Of a DNA stretch of 47,088 bases, positions 33,922-43,180 are shown in pieces. Within the stretch, counting starts at the first letter, position 1; each line of letters starts with the position of its first letter. The DNA comes from Chloroflexota bacterium (GTDB lineage: Bacteria > Chloroflexota > Chloroflexia > JAMCWQ01): contig JAMCWQ010000077.1 in NCBI GenBank assembly GCA_023480825.1, forward strand, positions 1 to 47,088, given 5' to 3'. Both the position numbers and the translations under genes were made by a program. The notes under the pieces were generated by a model. That model did no database searches. It was not told the origin of the DNA and saw nothing but the letters and a program-made list of their open reading frames with translations.

Positions 33922-34358
33922 CAGTGGGATCGTTCGTAGACAAGGCGCATCAGCCAAGCATGGAGGAGGTCGTTGAGGCTCTGGGAGAGAGCCACGAGGC
34001 CTGGTGGCAACTAATCCAGCACATTCGCGAGGGCTACCGGGTGACCGAGGAATTCAAGTTCTATGGGAAGAAGCTTGGCTGGGCGCTCCGCTTTCGCAAA
34101 GGTGGGCAGGCCCTGCTGTCACTGTACCCGGGCCCCGGCAACTTCACTGCCCAAATAGTGCTGGCGGCATCACAAGCCGAGACAGCGCTTTCACTCCCGC
34201 TTGCAGAGGGAACAAAAGGAGCGATCGCCGAGGCATACCCCTATCCGGAAGGGCGGTGGGTATTCCTGGTTGTGAAGTCGATGAATGAGCTGGAGGACAT
34301 CAAGAGACTGCTCGCGGTGAAAACACCGGCGAGGCAAAAGCGGGCGGCTCCTGCCTAG
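33918..34358 (+). CDS. DUF3788 domain-containing protein
   Basis: EFKFYGKKLGWALRFRKGGQALLSLYPGPGNFTAQIVLAASQAETALSLPL...YPEGRWVFLVVKSMNELEDIKRLLAVK. Overlaps the thioesterase stop by 4 nt. Confidence 0.78.
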   Translation: MTVGSFVDKAHQPSMEEVVEALGESHEAWWQLIQHIREGYRVTEEFKFYGKKLGWALRFRKGGQALLSLYPGPGNFTAQIVLAASQAETALSLPLAEGTKGAIAEAYPYPEGRWVFLVVKSMNELEDIKRLLAVKTPARQKRAAPA

Positions 34359-34403
34359 GAATGACTCATACTATTTCACGCTGTGGCAACCAGCAATAGA
34401 ATT

Positions 34404-34438
34404 CAGTAGCCATGGCTGGGACACAGCCATGGCTACTG
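34404..34438. terminator. 15-bp perfect stem-loop between convergent genes
   Basis: CAGTAGCCATGGCTG-GGACA-CAGCCATGGCTACTG. Confidence 0.6.
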
Positions 34439-34444
34439 TAGCTC

Positions 34445-34978
34445 TTACTGCAACGCTTGGAAGGGCAATGTCACAGCCGCTATCACTAGAGCGATGATCG
34501 CGCTGACAACCACGAACAGGATGAATCCGATAATTGCAGTTACGATGGCCTTGCTGGTATCGAACTCCATCGATTCGCGAATGGCGATGATTCCGGCTAT
34601 CAGGCTGAGAATGCTACCGGCCAAGCTGAAGATCCAGCCGATACAAGGTATGAAGCCGAGCACGCCGATGAGGCGTGGGGAGTTGGCGTAGCCCAGGGTT
34701 CGCAACATCTCTACGATGCTGCTCCTTCCGCCAAACAGTTTAGCTCCAATGAAGTAGGCGACCACAGACCAGAGAACCCAGCCGAGCAGCAGGCTGTTAA
34801 TCACTGTAGTCACGTAAGTGACCGCTGCACTCGGATGGAAGGACACGACACCGATAGAGGAGATGAGGGCCACGATAACGGCGACAAGAGCGCCTTCGCC
34901 GGTGAGGCTGGGGTTGTCTGCTACTTCCCTGAAGAGACGTGAGTCGAGTTTGATGGCACGCCACATTCGATCAATCAT
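34445..34978 (-). CDS. Yip1-family multipass membrane protein
   Basis: MIDRMWRAIKLDSRLFREVADNPSLTGEGALVAVIVALISSIG...LFGGRSSIVEMLRTLGYANSPRLIGVLGFIPCIGWIFSLAGSILSLIAGIIAIRE. Start at 34978 preferred over 35065. Confidence 0.75.
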   Translation of the reverse strand: MIDRMWRAIKLDSRLFREVADNPSLTGEGALVAVIVALISSIGVVSFHPSAAVTYVTTVINSLLLGWVLWSVVAYFIGAKLFGGRSSIVEMLRTLGYANSPRLIGVLGFIPCIGWIFSLAGSILSLIAGIIAIRESMEFDTSKAIVTAIIGFILFVVVSAIIALVIAAVTLPFQALQ

Positions 34979-35220
34979 GTTGGGGGTCTCCTTCGCAACT
35001 TGTAGTGTCTTGTAGCTATATCGGCGTTCCGAAGGGGTGTCTTGATACCTGCGCAGGGAATCCACCCAGGATGTTGAAACACTCTGCGCGAGCGTTCAAG
35101 ACTCCACCGTTTCTTACATGTTATCTCACCTCCTCCGGCCTCAGATTGGGCACTCGGGCTGAGAGACGCTGGCCACAGCCTACAGCGGCTCATACTTTTG
35201 TTCGCCCGGTGTTGGAGTAG

Positions 35221-36585
35221 TTAGCGCTCTCCGGCCGATTCCACTGCGGCCAGAAACTCCTGCGCCATCCGCAAGGCCGCGTCTTTGTCATCCGGAGCCA
35301 ATCGACCTTCCAGCACTTGCTCGAGAAGGTACTCTTTGACCTCGCGTATCCAGGGACCCGGCGGCCGGTCGAACACGCTCATCAGCTCGTTGCCGTCGAG
35401 CGGGCTCTTCATCGATTCGACCGCTTGCTCGGCAATCAACTCGTTGCAGCGCTCTTCAGCCTCTGCGATTCTCGTCAAGGCAGCCATAACCTTTGCCGGC
35501 CGGTAGCTGGTGACGTCCGCCCGGGAAAGCGCAAATAGCGGCTCCAGCTCGTCGCCCGCTTCACGGATAAACCGGCGAACAGCGCCGTCCGTCCAGTCGC
35601 TGGAGTACTGGTTCACTCTCGTGTGCAGGAGGATGAGCTTGGAGACGGTATCGGTCATGCGCTGGCTAAGCCTCAGCCGGCCCATTATGCGCCTGGCCAT
35701 ATCGGCGCCAACGAATTCATGGCCGATGAAGTGAACGTCCCCACCCTGCTCGGAAAATGTGCGTGGCTTTCCGATATCATGCAGCAGTGCAGCCCAGCGC
35801 AGGGTGAGGTCTGGAGGCGTCTTCTCAATGACTTTGAGCGTGTGCTCGAAGACATCCTTGTAACGTCCCTTGCCGCCGGAAAGCTGCCGGAGCTCCAGCA
35901 CTTCGGGGATCACAAAGTCCATCAGTGCCAGGTCGCAGAGCATCCTGACACCCCGTGCAGGGTTGGAAGACAAGAGAATCTTGTTTGTCTCCTCGGCGAT
36001 GCGCTCCTTGCTGATCTTTTCCAGAGTGGAGGCGCAGGCCTGAAGTGCCCCGCGAGTTGCCGGATCGATGGTGAATCTCAGGTCTGCCGAGAACCTCACA
36101 GCACGCATGATGCGCAGCGGATCTTCGGCAAAGCGTTCTTGTGGGCTACCCACGGCCCTAATCACCTGTGCTTCCAGATCTACGAGACCGCCAAATGGGT
36201 CGATGATCTTGCCCGTGCCTATCTCCTGAGCAATGGCATTTACCGTGAAGTCTCTACGTGCCAGGTCTTCTTCAAGTGTTGTGCCAAAGCACACCACCGG
36301 CTTGCGTGACTCTGGATTGTACCACTCTGAACGGAACGTTGTGATCTCGACCTTCTGGGTTCCGAAGATCACTCCGATTGTCCCGAACTTCTCGCCAACA
36401 GTGTAGATGCTGTCTGGGTTGGCGAGTCTCACCAGCTCCTTAGTCTCTTGAGGGAGGGAATCAGTTGCGAGGTCAATATCCTGTCCGGCGCGTCCCAGCA
36501 AGCGCTCCCGGACGGAGCCTCCGACGATGAACAGTTGCCGCCCGGCTGCAGTGAAGACATCATGAAGGCGGGATACGTTTCTCAT
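35221..36585 (-). CDS. cca: CCA tRNA nucleotidyltransferase with HD domain
   Basis: LFIVGGSVRERLLGRAGQDIDLATDSLP, RRDFTVNAIAQEIGTGKIIDPFGGLVDLEAQVIRAVGSPQERFAEDPLRIMRAVRFSADLRF, LLHDIGKPRTF. Confidence 0.93.
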   Translation of the reverse strand: MRNVSRLHDVFTAAGRQLFIVGGSVRERLLGRAGQDIDLATDSLPQETKELVRLANPDSIYTVGEKFGTIGVIFGTQKVEITTFRSEWYNPESRKPVVCFGTTLEEDLARRDFTVNAIAQEIGTGKIIDPFGGLVDLEAQVIRAVGSPQERFAEDPLRIMRAVRFSADLRFTIDPATRGALQACASTLEKISKERIAEETNKILLSSNPARGVRMLCDLALMDFVIPEVLELRQLSGGKGRYKDVFEHTLKVIEKTPPDLTLRWAALLHDIGKPRTFSEQGGDVHFIGHEFVGADMARRIMGRLRLSQRMTDTVSKLILLHTRVNQYSSDWTDGAVRRFIREAGDELEPLFALSRADVTSYRPAKVMAALTRIAEAEERCNELIAEQAVESMKSPLDGNELMSVFDRPPGPWIREVKEYLLEQVLEGRLAPDDKDAALRMAQEFLAAVESAGER

Positions 36586-36643
36586 TTCACCAGGAGTCCA
36601 GGACTACCAACGTCGTAAAGGCCATGATGCACCGAATGGGGCA

Positions 36644-37066
36644 TTATCGCGGACCTTTGCCGAGCCAGCGACGAAAGTCGCTCTGCAGGGTGCGCCACCA
36701 CTGCCAGCGGCCCGCAATCGGCCTGCGCCGCACTGGCTGGCCGCGCCAGTACTTGGGATTTCCGGAGGTCGCTTGCTTAATGGACAGGAAGATTGGGCTG
36801 AGGAACAGAATGACACCGGCGATTGCCATTATGGTGGCTGCAAAGTGCAGCTGGAAGTTGACAATGAAGGCCAGCACAATGAGCCCGACACCGGAGAACA
36901 GCAGTATGGTCGAGGTATCGTAGGCACCGCGGATTCGCCACCGGCGCGCAGGACGCCGCTGCTTCCAGCGCTCGCGGTCCCTCTTTTGCCAGTTGTCATC
37001 GGCTTCGGCACGGCGCTCCGCCCCGCGCAGTATGTCTTCTATTTCCTTCTCGTACTTACTAGGCAT
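36644..37066 (-). CDS. Hypothetical membrane protein
   Basis: Charged N-terminus MPSKYEKEIEDILRGAERR followed by two hydrophobic helices. AAGGGGAA upstream of ATG 37066. Confidence 0.65.
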   Translation of the reverse strand: MPSKYEKEIEDILRGAERRAEADDNWQKRDRERWKQRRPARRWRIRGAYDTSTILLFSGVGLIVLAFIVNFQLHFAATIMAIAGVILFLSPIFLSIKQATSGNPKYWRGQPVRRRPIAGRWQWWRTLQSDFRRWLGKGPR

Positions 37067-37133
37067 TTCCCCTTGACGAGCCTCCATACTCATTGTACAC
37101 TAACGCAGTTTTCACTGTCAAAGAGATACTATT

Positions 37134-37697
37134 GTGACAAGCCTGCCCGAAGTCGCCAATTCACGCCTCACCATACCACTAGCCGTTCGCTTCGTGGGGG
37201 CGGCGGTCCTCGCCCTTGCGGCTACTGTAGGCGTGCTTCTACTGCCCTTCGACTATAGCGCCATGGGGAGTTATGGCTATCTGGGTGTCTTCGCCGTCAC
37301 TCTCCTCGCTTCCGGCGGGCTGGTGGTCCCCGTGCCATACCTTGCGATAGTAGTCGCGGCAGGCACGTATCTGAATCCGGTACTGGTTGGCTTGGTTGCG
37401 GGTCTTGCCGCTTCCCTGGGGGAACTGACGGGATACATACTCGGGTATAGCGGACGCGGCGTTGCCGAGAAAGTTCCTTTCTACCATAAGGCCGAGGGAT
37501 GGATGAACCGCTACGGGCTGGCAACCATCTTTGTGTTGTCTGTGGTTCCCAACCCGCTCTTCGATGCGGCAGGGCTGGCAGCCGGGGCGCTCCGTGTGCG
37601 GGTATCGCGCTTCTGGATGGTCTGCTTCGTGGGCAAGACCATCCGCCTGATTGGCATAGCAGCCCTGGGTGCTTATCTGCCTAGCTGGTTCTCCTGA
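37134..37697 (+). CDS. VTT-domain (DedA/SNARE-associated-like) membrane protein
   Basis: GLVAGLAASLGELTGYILGYSGRGVAEK...MNRYGLATIFVLSVVPNPLFDAAGLAAGALRVRVSRFWMVCFVGKTIR. Confidence 0.8.
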   Translation: MTSLPEVANSRLTIPLAVRFVGAAVLALAATVGVLLLPFDYSAMGSYGYLGVFAVTLLASGGLVVPVPYLAIVVAAGTYLNPVLVGLVAGLAASLGELTGYILGYSGRGVAEKVPFYHKAEGWMNRYGLATIFVLSVVPNPLFDAAGLAAGALRVRVSRFWMVCFVGKTIRLIGIAALGAYLPSWFS

Positions 37698-37706
37698 CCC
37701 ATTTTC

Positions 37707-37736
37707 TTGACACCGCTCGCTTTTGGATGGTACAAT
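37707..37736 (+). promoter_or_regulatory. Putative tRNA-Gly promoter
   Basis: TTGACA-N18-TACAAT with TGG before the -10. Confidence 0.6.
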
Positions 37737-37751
37737 TTGCGCAGTTGCAGT

Positions 37752-37824
37752 GCGGGTGTAACTCAGTTGGCAGAGTGTCTGCTTCCCAAGCAGAATGTCG
37801 TGGGTTCGAATCCCATCACCCGCT
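37752..37824 (+). tRNA. tRNA-Gly (CCC)
   Basis: GCGGGTG...TCTGC-TTCCCAA-GCAGA...TTCGAAT...CACCCGCT. CCA not encoded (followed by CCG). Confidence 0.93.
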
Positions 37825-37853
37825 CCGTTTACGGCATCAGTAAGAAGACAAGA

Positions 37854-37873
37854 GAGCCGCCTCCGGGCGGCTC
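37854..37873 (-). terminator. Hairpin downstream of the toxin gene
   Basis: GAGCCGCC-loop-GGCGGCTC followed on the minus strand by TCTTGTCTTCTT. Confidence 0.6.
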
Positions 37874-37879
37874 AGAGGC

Positions 37880-38143
37880 TTACTTGTAAGCCTTATCACG
37901 GGGCAGGACATTCAAGATAGTCATAATATCGTTCGGATCGCGGGTCTGTAACTCAAATACGATCCGGCACTTTCCGACTCTCAGTCTGAAACCATCGTCA
38001 ACCGTTTTCACCTTGGCAACATCACCTTGCCCTGACCGCGCAAAGCGCTCAATAGCTTTGCAGACGCGGTCAGCCAATGCCGGGTCAAGCCTTCGTAGTT
38101 CATGGTTGGCCTCGGTGGTCCACTGGATTATCGCTGGCTTCAT
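37880..38143 (-). CDS. RelE/ParE-type toxin of a type II toxin-antitoxin system
   Basis: IIQWTTEANHELRRLDPALADRVCKAIERFARSGQGDVAKVKTVDDGFRLRVGKCRIVFELQTRDPNDIMTILNVLPRDKAYK. Confidence 0.85.
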   Translation of the reverse strand: MKPAIIQWTTEANHELRRLDPALADRVCKAIERFARSGQGDVAKVKTVDDGFRLRVGKCRIVFELQTRDPNDIMTILNVLPRDKAYK

Positions 38144-38418
38144 TAGCGGCGGTTTCTCAGCTCCCGGCAGACTTGTTTGTGGGGAATAGTCTCCCCGTGG
38201 CGTGCGCTCTCTCTCGAGCGCTCAATGGCCTCCAACTCGCTGGGGGTGAAAGAATCATCCTCCGGAGCGCTGGCAAGGATTTCTTTTAGTGATACCGGTT
38301 CATGGATTCGTGGATATCTGATGCGCAGTCTCTTAAAGAGCAGCCCTAGCCGTCCGGTCGCAGAGTCCCAGGCGGGAGCATGGAAAAACTCTTCGGCGTG
38401 CCGTCTGACGGACATCAT
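38143..38418 (-). CDS. Putative cognate antitoxin
   Basis: 91-aa ORF; stop overlaps the toxin start (TAATG). C-terminus FTPSELEAIERSRESARHGETIPHKQVCRELRNRR is antitoxin-like. Confidence 0.6.
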   Translation of the reverse strand: MMSVRRHAEEFFHAPAWDSATGRLGLLFKRLRIRYPRIHEPVSLKEILASAPEDDSFTPSELEAIERSRESARHGETIPHKQVCRELRNRR

Positions 38419-38624
38419 TCCGCTCGCCTCCTCCTCGTTTTCGCGTGCCTGTCTAATTATACGGCAGCTCCTACAACTATTCTAGCATGGGACATGCCAG
38501 AGAATACTGGGCAATTATGGAGAACCTCAAAGAACCAGTCACGGGCGGCGCAATTGTAACTGAAATCTTGGATTGGTCAACAGTGAATTCGGGCCTGGCC
38601 CATCATCGGCCCCCAATTCATTAG

Positions 38625-40976
38625 CTAAATTTTCATACCCAGGGCACCAAGTACTTTCTGGGGAGTGATAGGAATATCGTCCACTCTCACCCCGATGGCA
38701 TTATAGACCGCATTGGCTATCGCCCTCGGACTACACGTCACCGTTCCTTCCCCGATACCGCACGCCCCATACTCCCCCGCTCCCCGCCATACCTCAAGCA
38801 GCACCGGCTCCATCTCGGGCATGTCCACCATCGTCGGCATCTTGTAGTCGATAAAGTTGAAGTTCAAGGGTACTCCCCTTATCGGGTCGTACACTATCTC
38901 CTCGGTAATCGCCTCACCCAAAGCCATTACCTGCCCACCCAACTGCTGGCTCTCGGCTCCACTCGCATACATCACCGTCCCCGCATCGTTGATTATCACC
39001 AGCTTCAGCACTTCTACTTTTCCGGTGGCGGTGTCTACCTCCACTTCGGCAAAGCTCGCAAAGTAGGGGATACCCGTCCGCTCCACGTTGGGCTTCCTGC
39101 TCACCATCACCGTTAAAGGCACCAAGTCTCCCTGCCACAGTAGCTCCTGAACGCCTATGCTTCGGTCGGGCCCGATTATCTTGCCATCACTTATCGTGAG
39201 CTTATCGGCACTTACTTCCAGCACAGGCTCTGCCAGCGCCAATATCTTGGCCTTGAGCTCCTCCGCCGCCGCCATCATCACCTCGGACTGTAGGAAGGCG
39301 ACTGCACTATCCGTCTGCACACAGTCCCTCATCCCCCTGTCCGTGTCCATCGTCTTAACCCAAGTTATATCCTCTACCCCTATCCCTAGATAGCTCAGTG
39401 CTTCGGCACAACCAAGCACGTTGCAGGTGTTGGAGCCTGTCCCTGTCTCTACCGTGGGAGCATCAAGGGTGACTGTGCCATCCGGGTACAAGCTTATCTT
39501 CGCCTGCACCTGCCCCCTTCTCTCCTCCTGCCACTCGGCATGCCAAGCAGGATGCACCGAGAAGCCCACCCCTCTCTTCTTGGTCCCCTCGTAGACCGGA
39601 CCCTCTCCCGCCTTGTGCCGCTTCTCTTGCCAGCCGATGCGCTCCGCTCCGGCGCCGAGCACCGCCTGAACACTTTGATCAGGCCTGGCGCTCCAATCAT
39701 GCCCTATGTTCTTTATGACAAGTTCCAGCGGGTCCATGTCCAGCCGCTCGGCCAGGCCGTCTATCATGCGACCGAATATGAAGTTGAACTGGGCGTTTCC
39801 TATCCCCCGCATCACGGAGCTGGGAATGCGGTTGGTATATACGGGGTGGGACTCCATCTCAATGTGCGGTATGGGAGCGAGCATTACCTCGCAGATCTCC
39901 ACGGGAACGAATTTCAGAGTGGCAACCGAATGATCGGCATGAGCGCCGACGTCGCCAATGGACTTGAACTGGAGGGCGGTGATGGTGCCGTCATTCTTCG
40001 CTCCCACTTTACAGTGATACAGCACCCGCTGGCGGGTATCGTGGAAGCTGTCGTGCCTCGTATGCCGGAACTTCACCGGCCTGCCCGCCCGCTTGGCTAA
40101 GAGAGCGGTCAAAAGGAAGAAGGGCTGGTCCCCTGTATCCCCTCTCCCAAACTGCCCTCCCACATACTCGCCCATAACCCGCACCTTGTGAAGCGGCAGC
40201 TCCAACATTTGACTTACGTGCATCTTGGTCTGGCTGGCCGCGTAGGAGTTGGAAATTAACGTTAGCCGGTCGTCCTGCCAGTAGGCCAAACAACACCAGG
40301 GATCAAGAGAACCTTGAGTGGGGTTATTGTGGGCGGTGTCCACCGCCAGGATCACCTCGGCCTCGGCGAAGCCCTTCTCAACATCCCCCTTGGTCAGGAA
40401 GACATCCGGGCCGCTTAGAGGATCAGGTGGCAACACATTATGTTCAGCGATATCTGGGTGGATGACCGGGGCACCGGGCTGCATGGCGGCTATGGGGTCC
40501 AACACGAAGGGGAGAACCTCCCACTCCACCTCCACCAGCTTCAGAGCTTCCTCCGCTATCTCCACACTCTCCGCCGCTACCGCTACCCCTACCTCATCCC
40601 CCGCCCACGTCGCATAGTCTCCCAATACCCGGCGATCACAGAATCCCCGCCAAAACATTTCCTCGTAGGTCCGTACGTCTGTTGCGTCAGTCCAGCCGGC
40701 GTTGGTGGGCTTGAGGGAGGCAACTTCCGGGTCCTTGTAGGTGAGAATGGCTTTGACACCAGCCAGCTTCTCCGCCTTGCTGGTATCCAGACTCTTTATC
40801 CTCGCCCTTGGATATGGACTCCTGAGCGCCCGGGCATGCAGTAGCCCCGGATACTTACCCTCACTTATCACATCATCTGCATAGGGAGCTCTCCCCTCCG
40901 CCTTCTCCCTGCCGTCTATCCTCGGACGATAACTGCTGATGAACTTCCGCTCTACCCTCGGCTTGTAAGCACTCAT
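38625..40976 (-). CDS. Xanthine dehydrogenase family molybdopterin-binding subunit
   Basis: YRPRIDGREKAEGRAPYADDVISEGKYPGLLHARALRSPYPRARIKSLDTSKAEKLAGVKAI; GEYVGGQFGRG; SSVMRGIGNAQFNFIFGRMIDGLAERLDMDPLELVIKN; GACGIGEGTVTCSPRAIANAVYNAIGVRVDDIPITPQKVL. Confidence 0.92.
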   Translation of the reverse strand: MSAYKPRVERKFISSYRPRIDGREKAEGRAPYADDVISEGKYPGLLHARALRSPYPRARIKSLDTSKAEKLAGVKAILTYKDPEVASLKPTNAGWTDATDVRTYEEMFWRGFCDRRVLGDYATWAGDEVGVAVAAESVEIAEEALKLVEVEWEVLPFVLDPIAAMQPGAPVIHPDIAEHNVLPPDPLSGPDVFLTKGDVEKGFAEAEVILAVDTAHNNPTQGSLDPWCCLAYWQDDRLTLISNSYAASQTKMHVSQMLELPLHKVRVMGEYVGGQFGRGDTGDQPFFLLTALLAKRAGRPVKFRHTRHDSFHDTRQRVLYHCKVGAKNDGTITALQFKSIGDVGAHADHSVATLKFVPVEICEVMLAPIPHIEMESHPVYTNRIPSSVMRGIGNAQFNFIFGRMIDGLAERLDMDPLELVIKNIGHDWSARPDQSVQAVLGAGAERIGWQEKRHKAGEGPVYEGTKKRGVGFSVHPAWHAEWQEERRGQVQAKISLYPDGTVTLDAPTVETGTGSNTCNVLGCAEALSYLGIGVEDITWVKTMDTDRGMRDCVQTDSAVAFLQSEVMMAAAEELKAKILALAEPVLEVSADKLTISDGKIIGPDRSIGVQELLWQGDLVPLTVMVSRKPNVERTGIPYFASFAEVEVDTATGKVEVLKLVIINDAGTVMYASGAESQQLGGQVMALGEAITEEIVYDPIRGVPLNFNFIDYKMPTMVDMPEMEPVLLEVWRGAGEYGACGIGEGTVTCSPRAIANAVYNAIGVRVDDIPITPQKVLGALGMKI

Positions 40977-41330
40977 TACCGCTCTCCCCTGGCCGCTATC
41001 TCCCTGGCTGAAGAGCCCCGATTATACCAGATAACCGGCGGAGTCGACCTCATCAAGCCCGCACTCGATGACGGTTGGTCTCAGCTTCATTCTGTCACAG
41101 ATACTCATTAATACCCTTTCACGATGGCAGGCGCGTAATGCCCCCCTGACAAGGGGGGAAGGGGAGTTGGGTATTTGATGAGGAGGATGCCTGAGGAACC
41201 CGGAATTGGCAGCGTGAAAGCGCATAAGAAGTCCCAGAGGGGCATTGGCGGTTATAACGCGGAGCCCGGGCTGAAAGCGGCCATGACCGCGCTAATTCTA
41301 CCGGCCCGTGGTTTCACCTGCCGCGCAGGC

Positions 41331-42491
41331 CTAGGGCGTCGTTGGGGGGTTGCACACATTGCATGGTCTATATCCCGCCGCAATTGCCTCACTTGGCCTA
41401 TCCCAACAAATGAGATGGGTTATCCTCGCCACATACCGGCACGTCGGCTCGTGATACACGTCGCTTTCTGTGCTGCCACAGACCTCATACGTGGCCGGCT
41501 CCTGAGTGGGCTGCACGGTAGGCTGTGGCGGAGGAGTCGGGACAACTGTCGGCACTTCGGTTGGGATAGCTGTCGGGACCCGAGTGGGCGCTACGGTGGG
41601 TTCCTGATTAGGGCCTCCTGCGTATCCATACCGCCAGGTGAAATAGTGGCGGCCGATGTTTCCCATCTCCACCTGCCAGCCCTCGGGATTGCCAGGCGTG
41701 TAGGTCATAACGCGCCGCTCGAACGCCTGGATGAGCACCCACTTAACTTGCCCGGCCACTTTCGCCTGTGCCCAATAGGCTTCGGTGATCGGGAAACCGG
41801 TGGCAAAGAAGGTCGGATCGAACAACCTTCCCTCCCGGAAGGCCCCGGCCTCCATCACCAGGCCGCTCGAGTTGAGAAAATCCCAAAAGACACTGGCAAC
41901 GGCGTGATCTGTTTCGGGTACATAATAAGCGGCAGTCACTCCGGCCGGGCCGCCGGCTCCCACTTGACCGCTACGGTCCACAATCTCGGTCAACTGCTCG
42001 CCGGCGGCATGCGGTGTCCTTGAAAGTAAGCCGGCGAAGGTGGCGTAGGTCGGGCCATTGGGGTCGTCAGGATCGCCCGCTACCGGAATCTGAGCGGGAG
42101 ACCTTGCTTCGAAGTTGGCATCGCCTTTCTGAAGCTGCCCGCTAATGAGCTCTTTGGCCAGCAGCCCATTGGTCACGAACCATTGACTGCTCCTATCTCC
42201 ATAGGGATTGTTGATCTCCATCCGGCTCTTGTCGAAGTAGGTGACGAGGCGGGAGCCGCCGGCAGCTTGATCATACTGTTCCTGCCGGGTGTCGAAACTG
42301 CCAGGTCCCCACATCCAGGTGCGAGATACGCTGCCCTGCTGTACGGGAAGGTCGCTACGATTCCACACATTCTCGAGGGCCGGGTCGGGCAAGGACATGG
42401 GAGCTTTCAGCGCGGCATTCGATATCGTTGGCAACAAGACTACTACGGCAATAACCAAAGGGAGAACAGTGAGAAACACCTTGCGTTTCAT
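41331..42491 (-). CDS. Secreted protein with Pro/Thr-rich linker and C-terminal Cys/His (Ada-like metal-binding) motif
   Basis: Signal peptide MKRKVFLTVLPLVIAVVVLLPTISNA; RVMTYTPGNPEGWQVEMGNIGRHYFTWRYG; linker EPTVAPTRVPTAIPTEVPTVVPTPPPQPTVQPTQEP; tail VYHEPTCRYVARI...EAIAAGYRPCNVCNP. Confidence 0.8.
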   Translation of the reverse strand: MKRKVFLTVLPLVIAVVVLLPTISNAALKAPMSLPDPALENVWNRSDLPVQQGSVSRTWMWGPGSFDTRQEQYDQAAGGSRLVTYFDKSRMEINNPYGDRSSQWFVTNGLLAKELISGQLQKGDANFEARSPAQIPVAGDPDDPNGPTYATFAGLLSRTPHAAGEQLTEIVDRSGQVGAGGPAGVTAAYYVPETDHAVASVFWDFLNSSGLVMEAGAFREGRLFDPTFFATGFPITEAYWAQAKVAGQVKWVLIQAFERRVMTYTPGNPEGWQVEMGNIGRHYFTWRYGYAGGPNQEPTVAPTRVPTAIPTEVPTVVPTPPPQPTVQPTQEPATYEVCGSTESDVYHEPTCRYVARITHLICWDRPSEAIAAGYRPCNVCNPPTTP

Positions 42492-42880
42492 TCGACACCT
42501 CCGTTGATGTTCGGAGGGCGGCGATTAGGAACACCAGTCCGGTTCCGAAGCGCCAAGGTGACTGGCAAATCTGGGGTGCCGTCCCCTTTGACAATCTCTC
42601 AAACCACACGAACGCCTTTGCCCGCAGGCATGCTGCTGGCACAGTGGCAGCTCTGATCATGGGAAGAAATCGGAAGGATGGCGCTGGAGGAAGATTTGCT
42701 GCCACCACAGCGTCCGATAGGGATGCAGATAGTGAGTGGCGCGTTCTTTTTCAGTACAAGCCAATTAGCGCGCAGCATTCGAAGTGGGTCAATAGGCCGA
42801 AATACCTATTCCTTAATGAAGATCAAAGCGCCGCTCGCCCTGGCAACAGCTCAAGTGAGCAGCGGCGCGTGCTTCTTCCG

Positions 42881-43180
42881 CTAAGCTCTCAGTTTTGCCC
42901 TCTTCGTCCGGCGCAGAACCTCATGCGTTCCACCATCGTCTATTGGGATTCCCTTTGCCACCGAGATATGCTTGTCTAGAACGTTTCCCGATAATATGTA
43001 AGTCACCTCTCCCGCGTCTACGCTATAAACATTGCAGCTCGCGTCATCCTCGTAGATTATGACCAAGCCCTCATCGGCATTGTCCACTCCGAGGTCCACT
43101 CTAACAACTCCATCGACGTACACCGACTTAGAGCTCTCATCCGGCTCCGGCGATCCCACTCGTGCTCCTACTTTTGTCAT
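42881..43180 (-). CDS. Hypothetical protein (99 aa)
   Basis: MTKVGARVGSPEPDESSKSVYVDGVVRVDLGVDNADEGLVIIYEDDASCNVYSVDAGEVTYIL...; balanced composition, no overlapping better ORF. Confidence 0.55.
   Translation of the reverse strand: MTKVGARVGSPEPDESSKSVYVDGVVRVDLGVDNADEGLVIIYEDDASCNVYSVDAGEVTYILSGNVLDKHISVAKGIPIDDGGTHEVLRRTKRAKLRA

Noticed and set aside
35623-36309. 228-aa plus-strand ORF
   Set aside because: Antisense to the CCA nucleotidyltransferase; no recognisable family.
41175-42023. 282-aa plus-strand ORF
   Set aside because: Antisense to the secreted protein, which has a clear signal peptide, linker and Cys/His tail.
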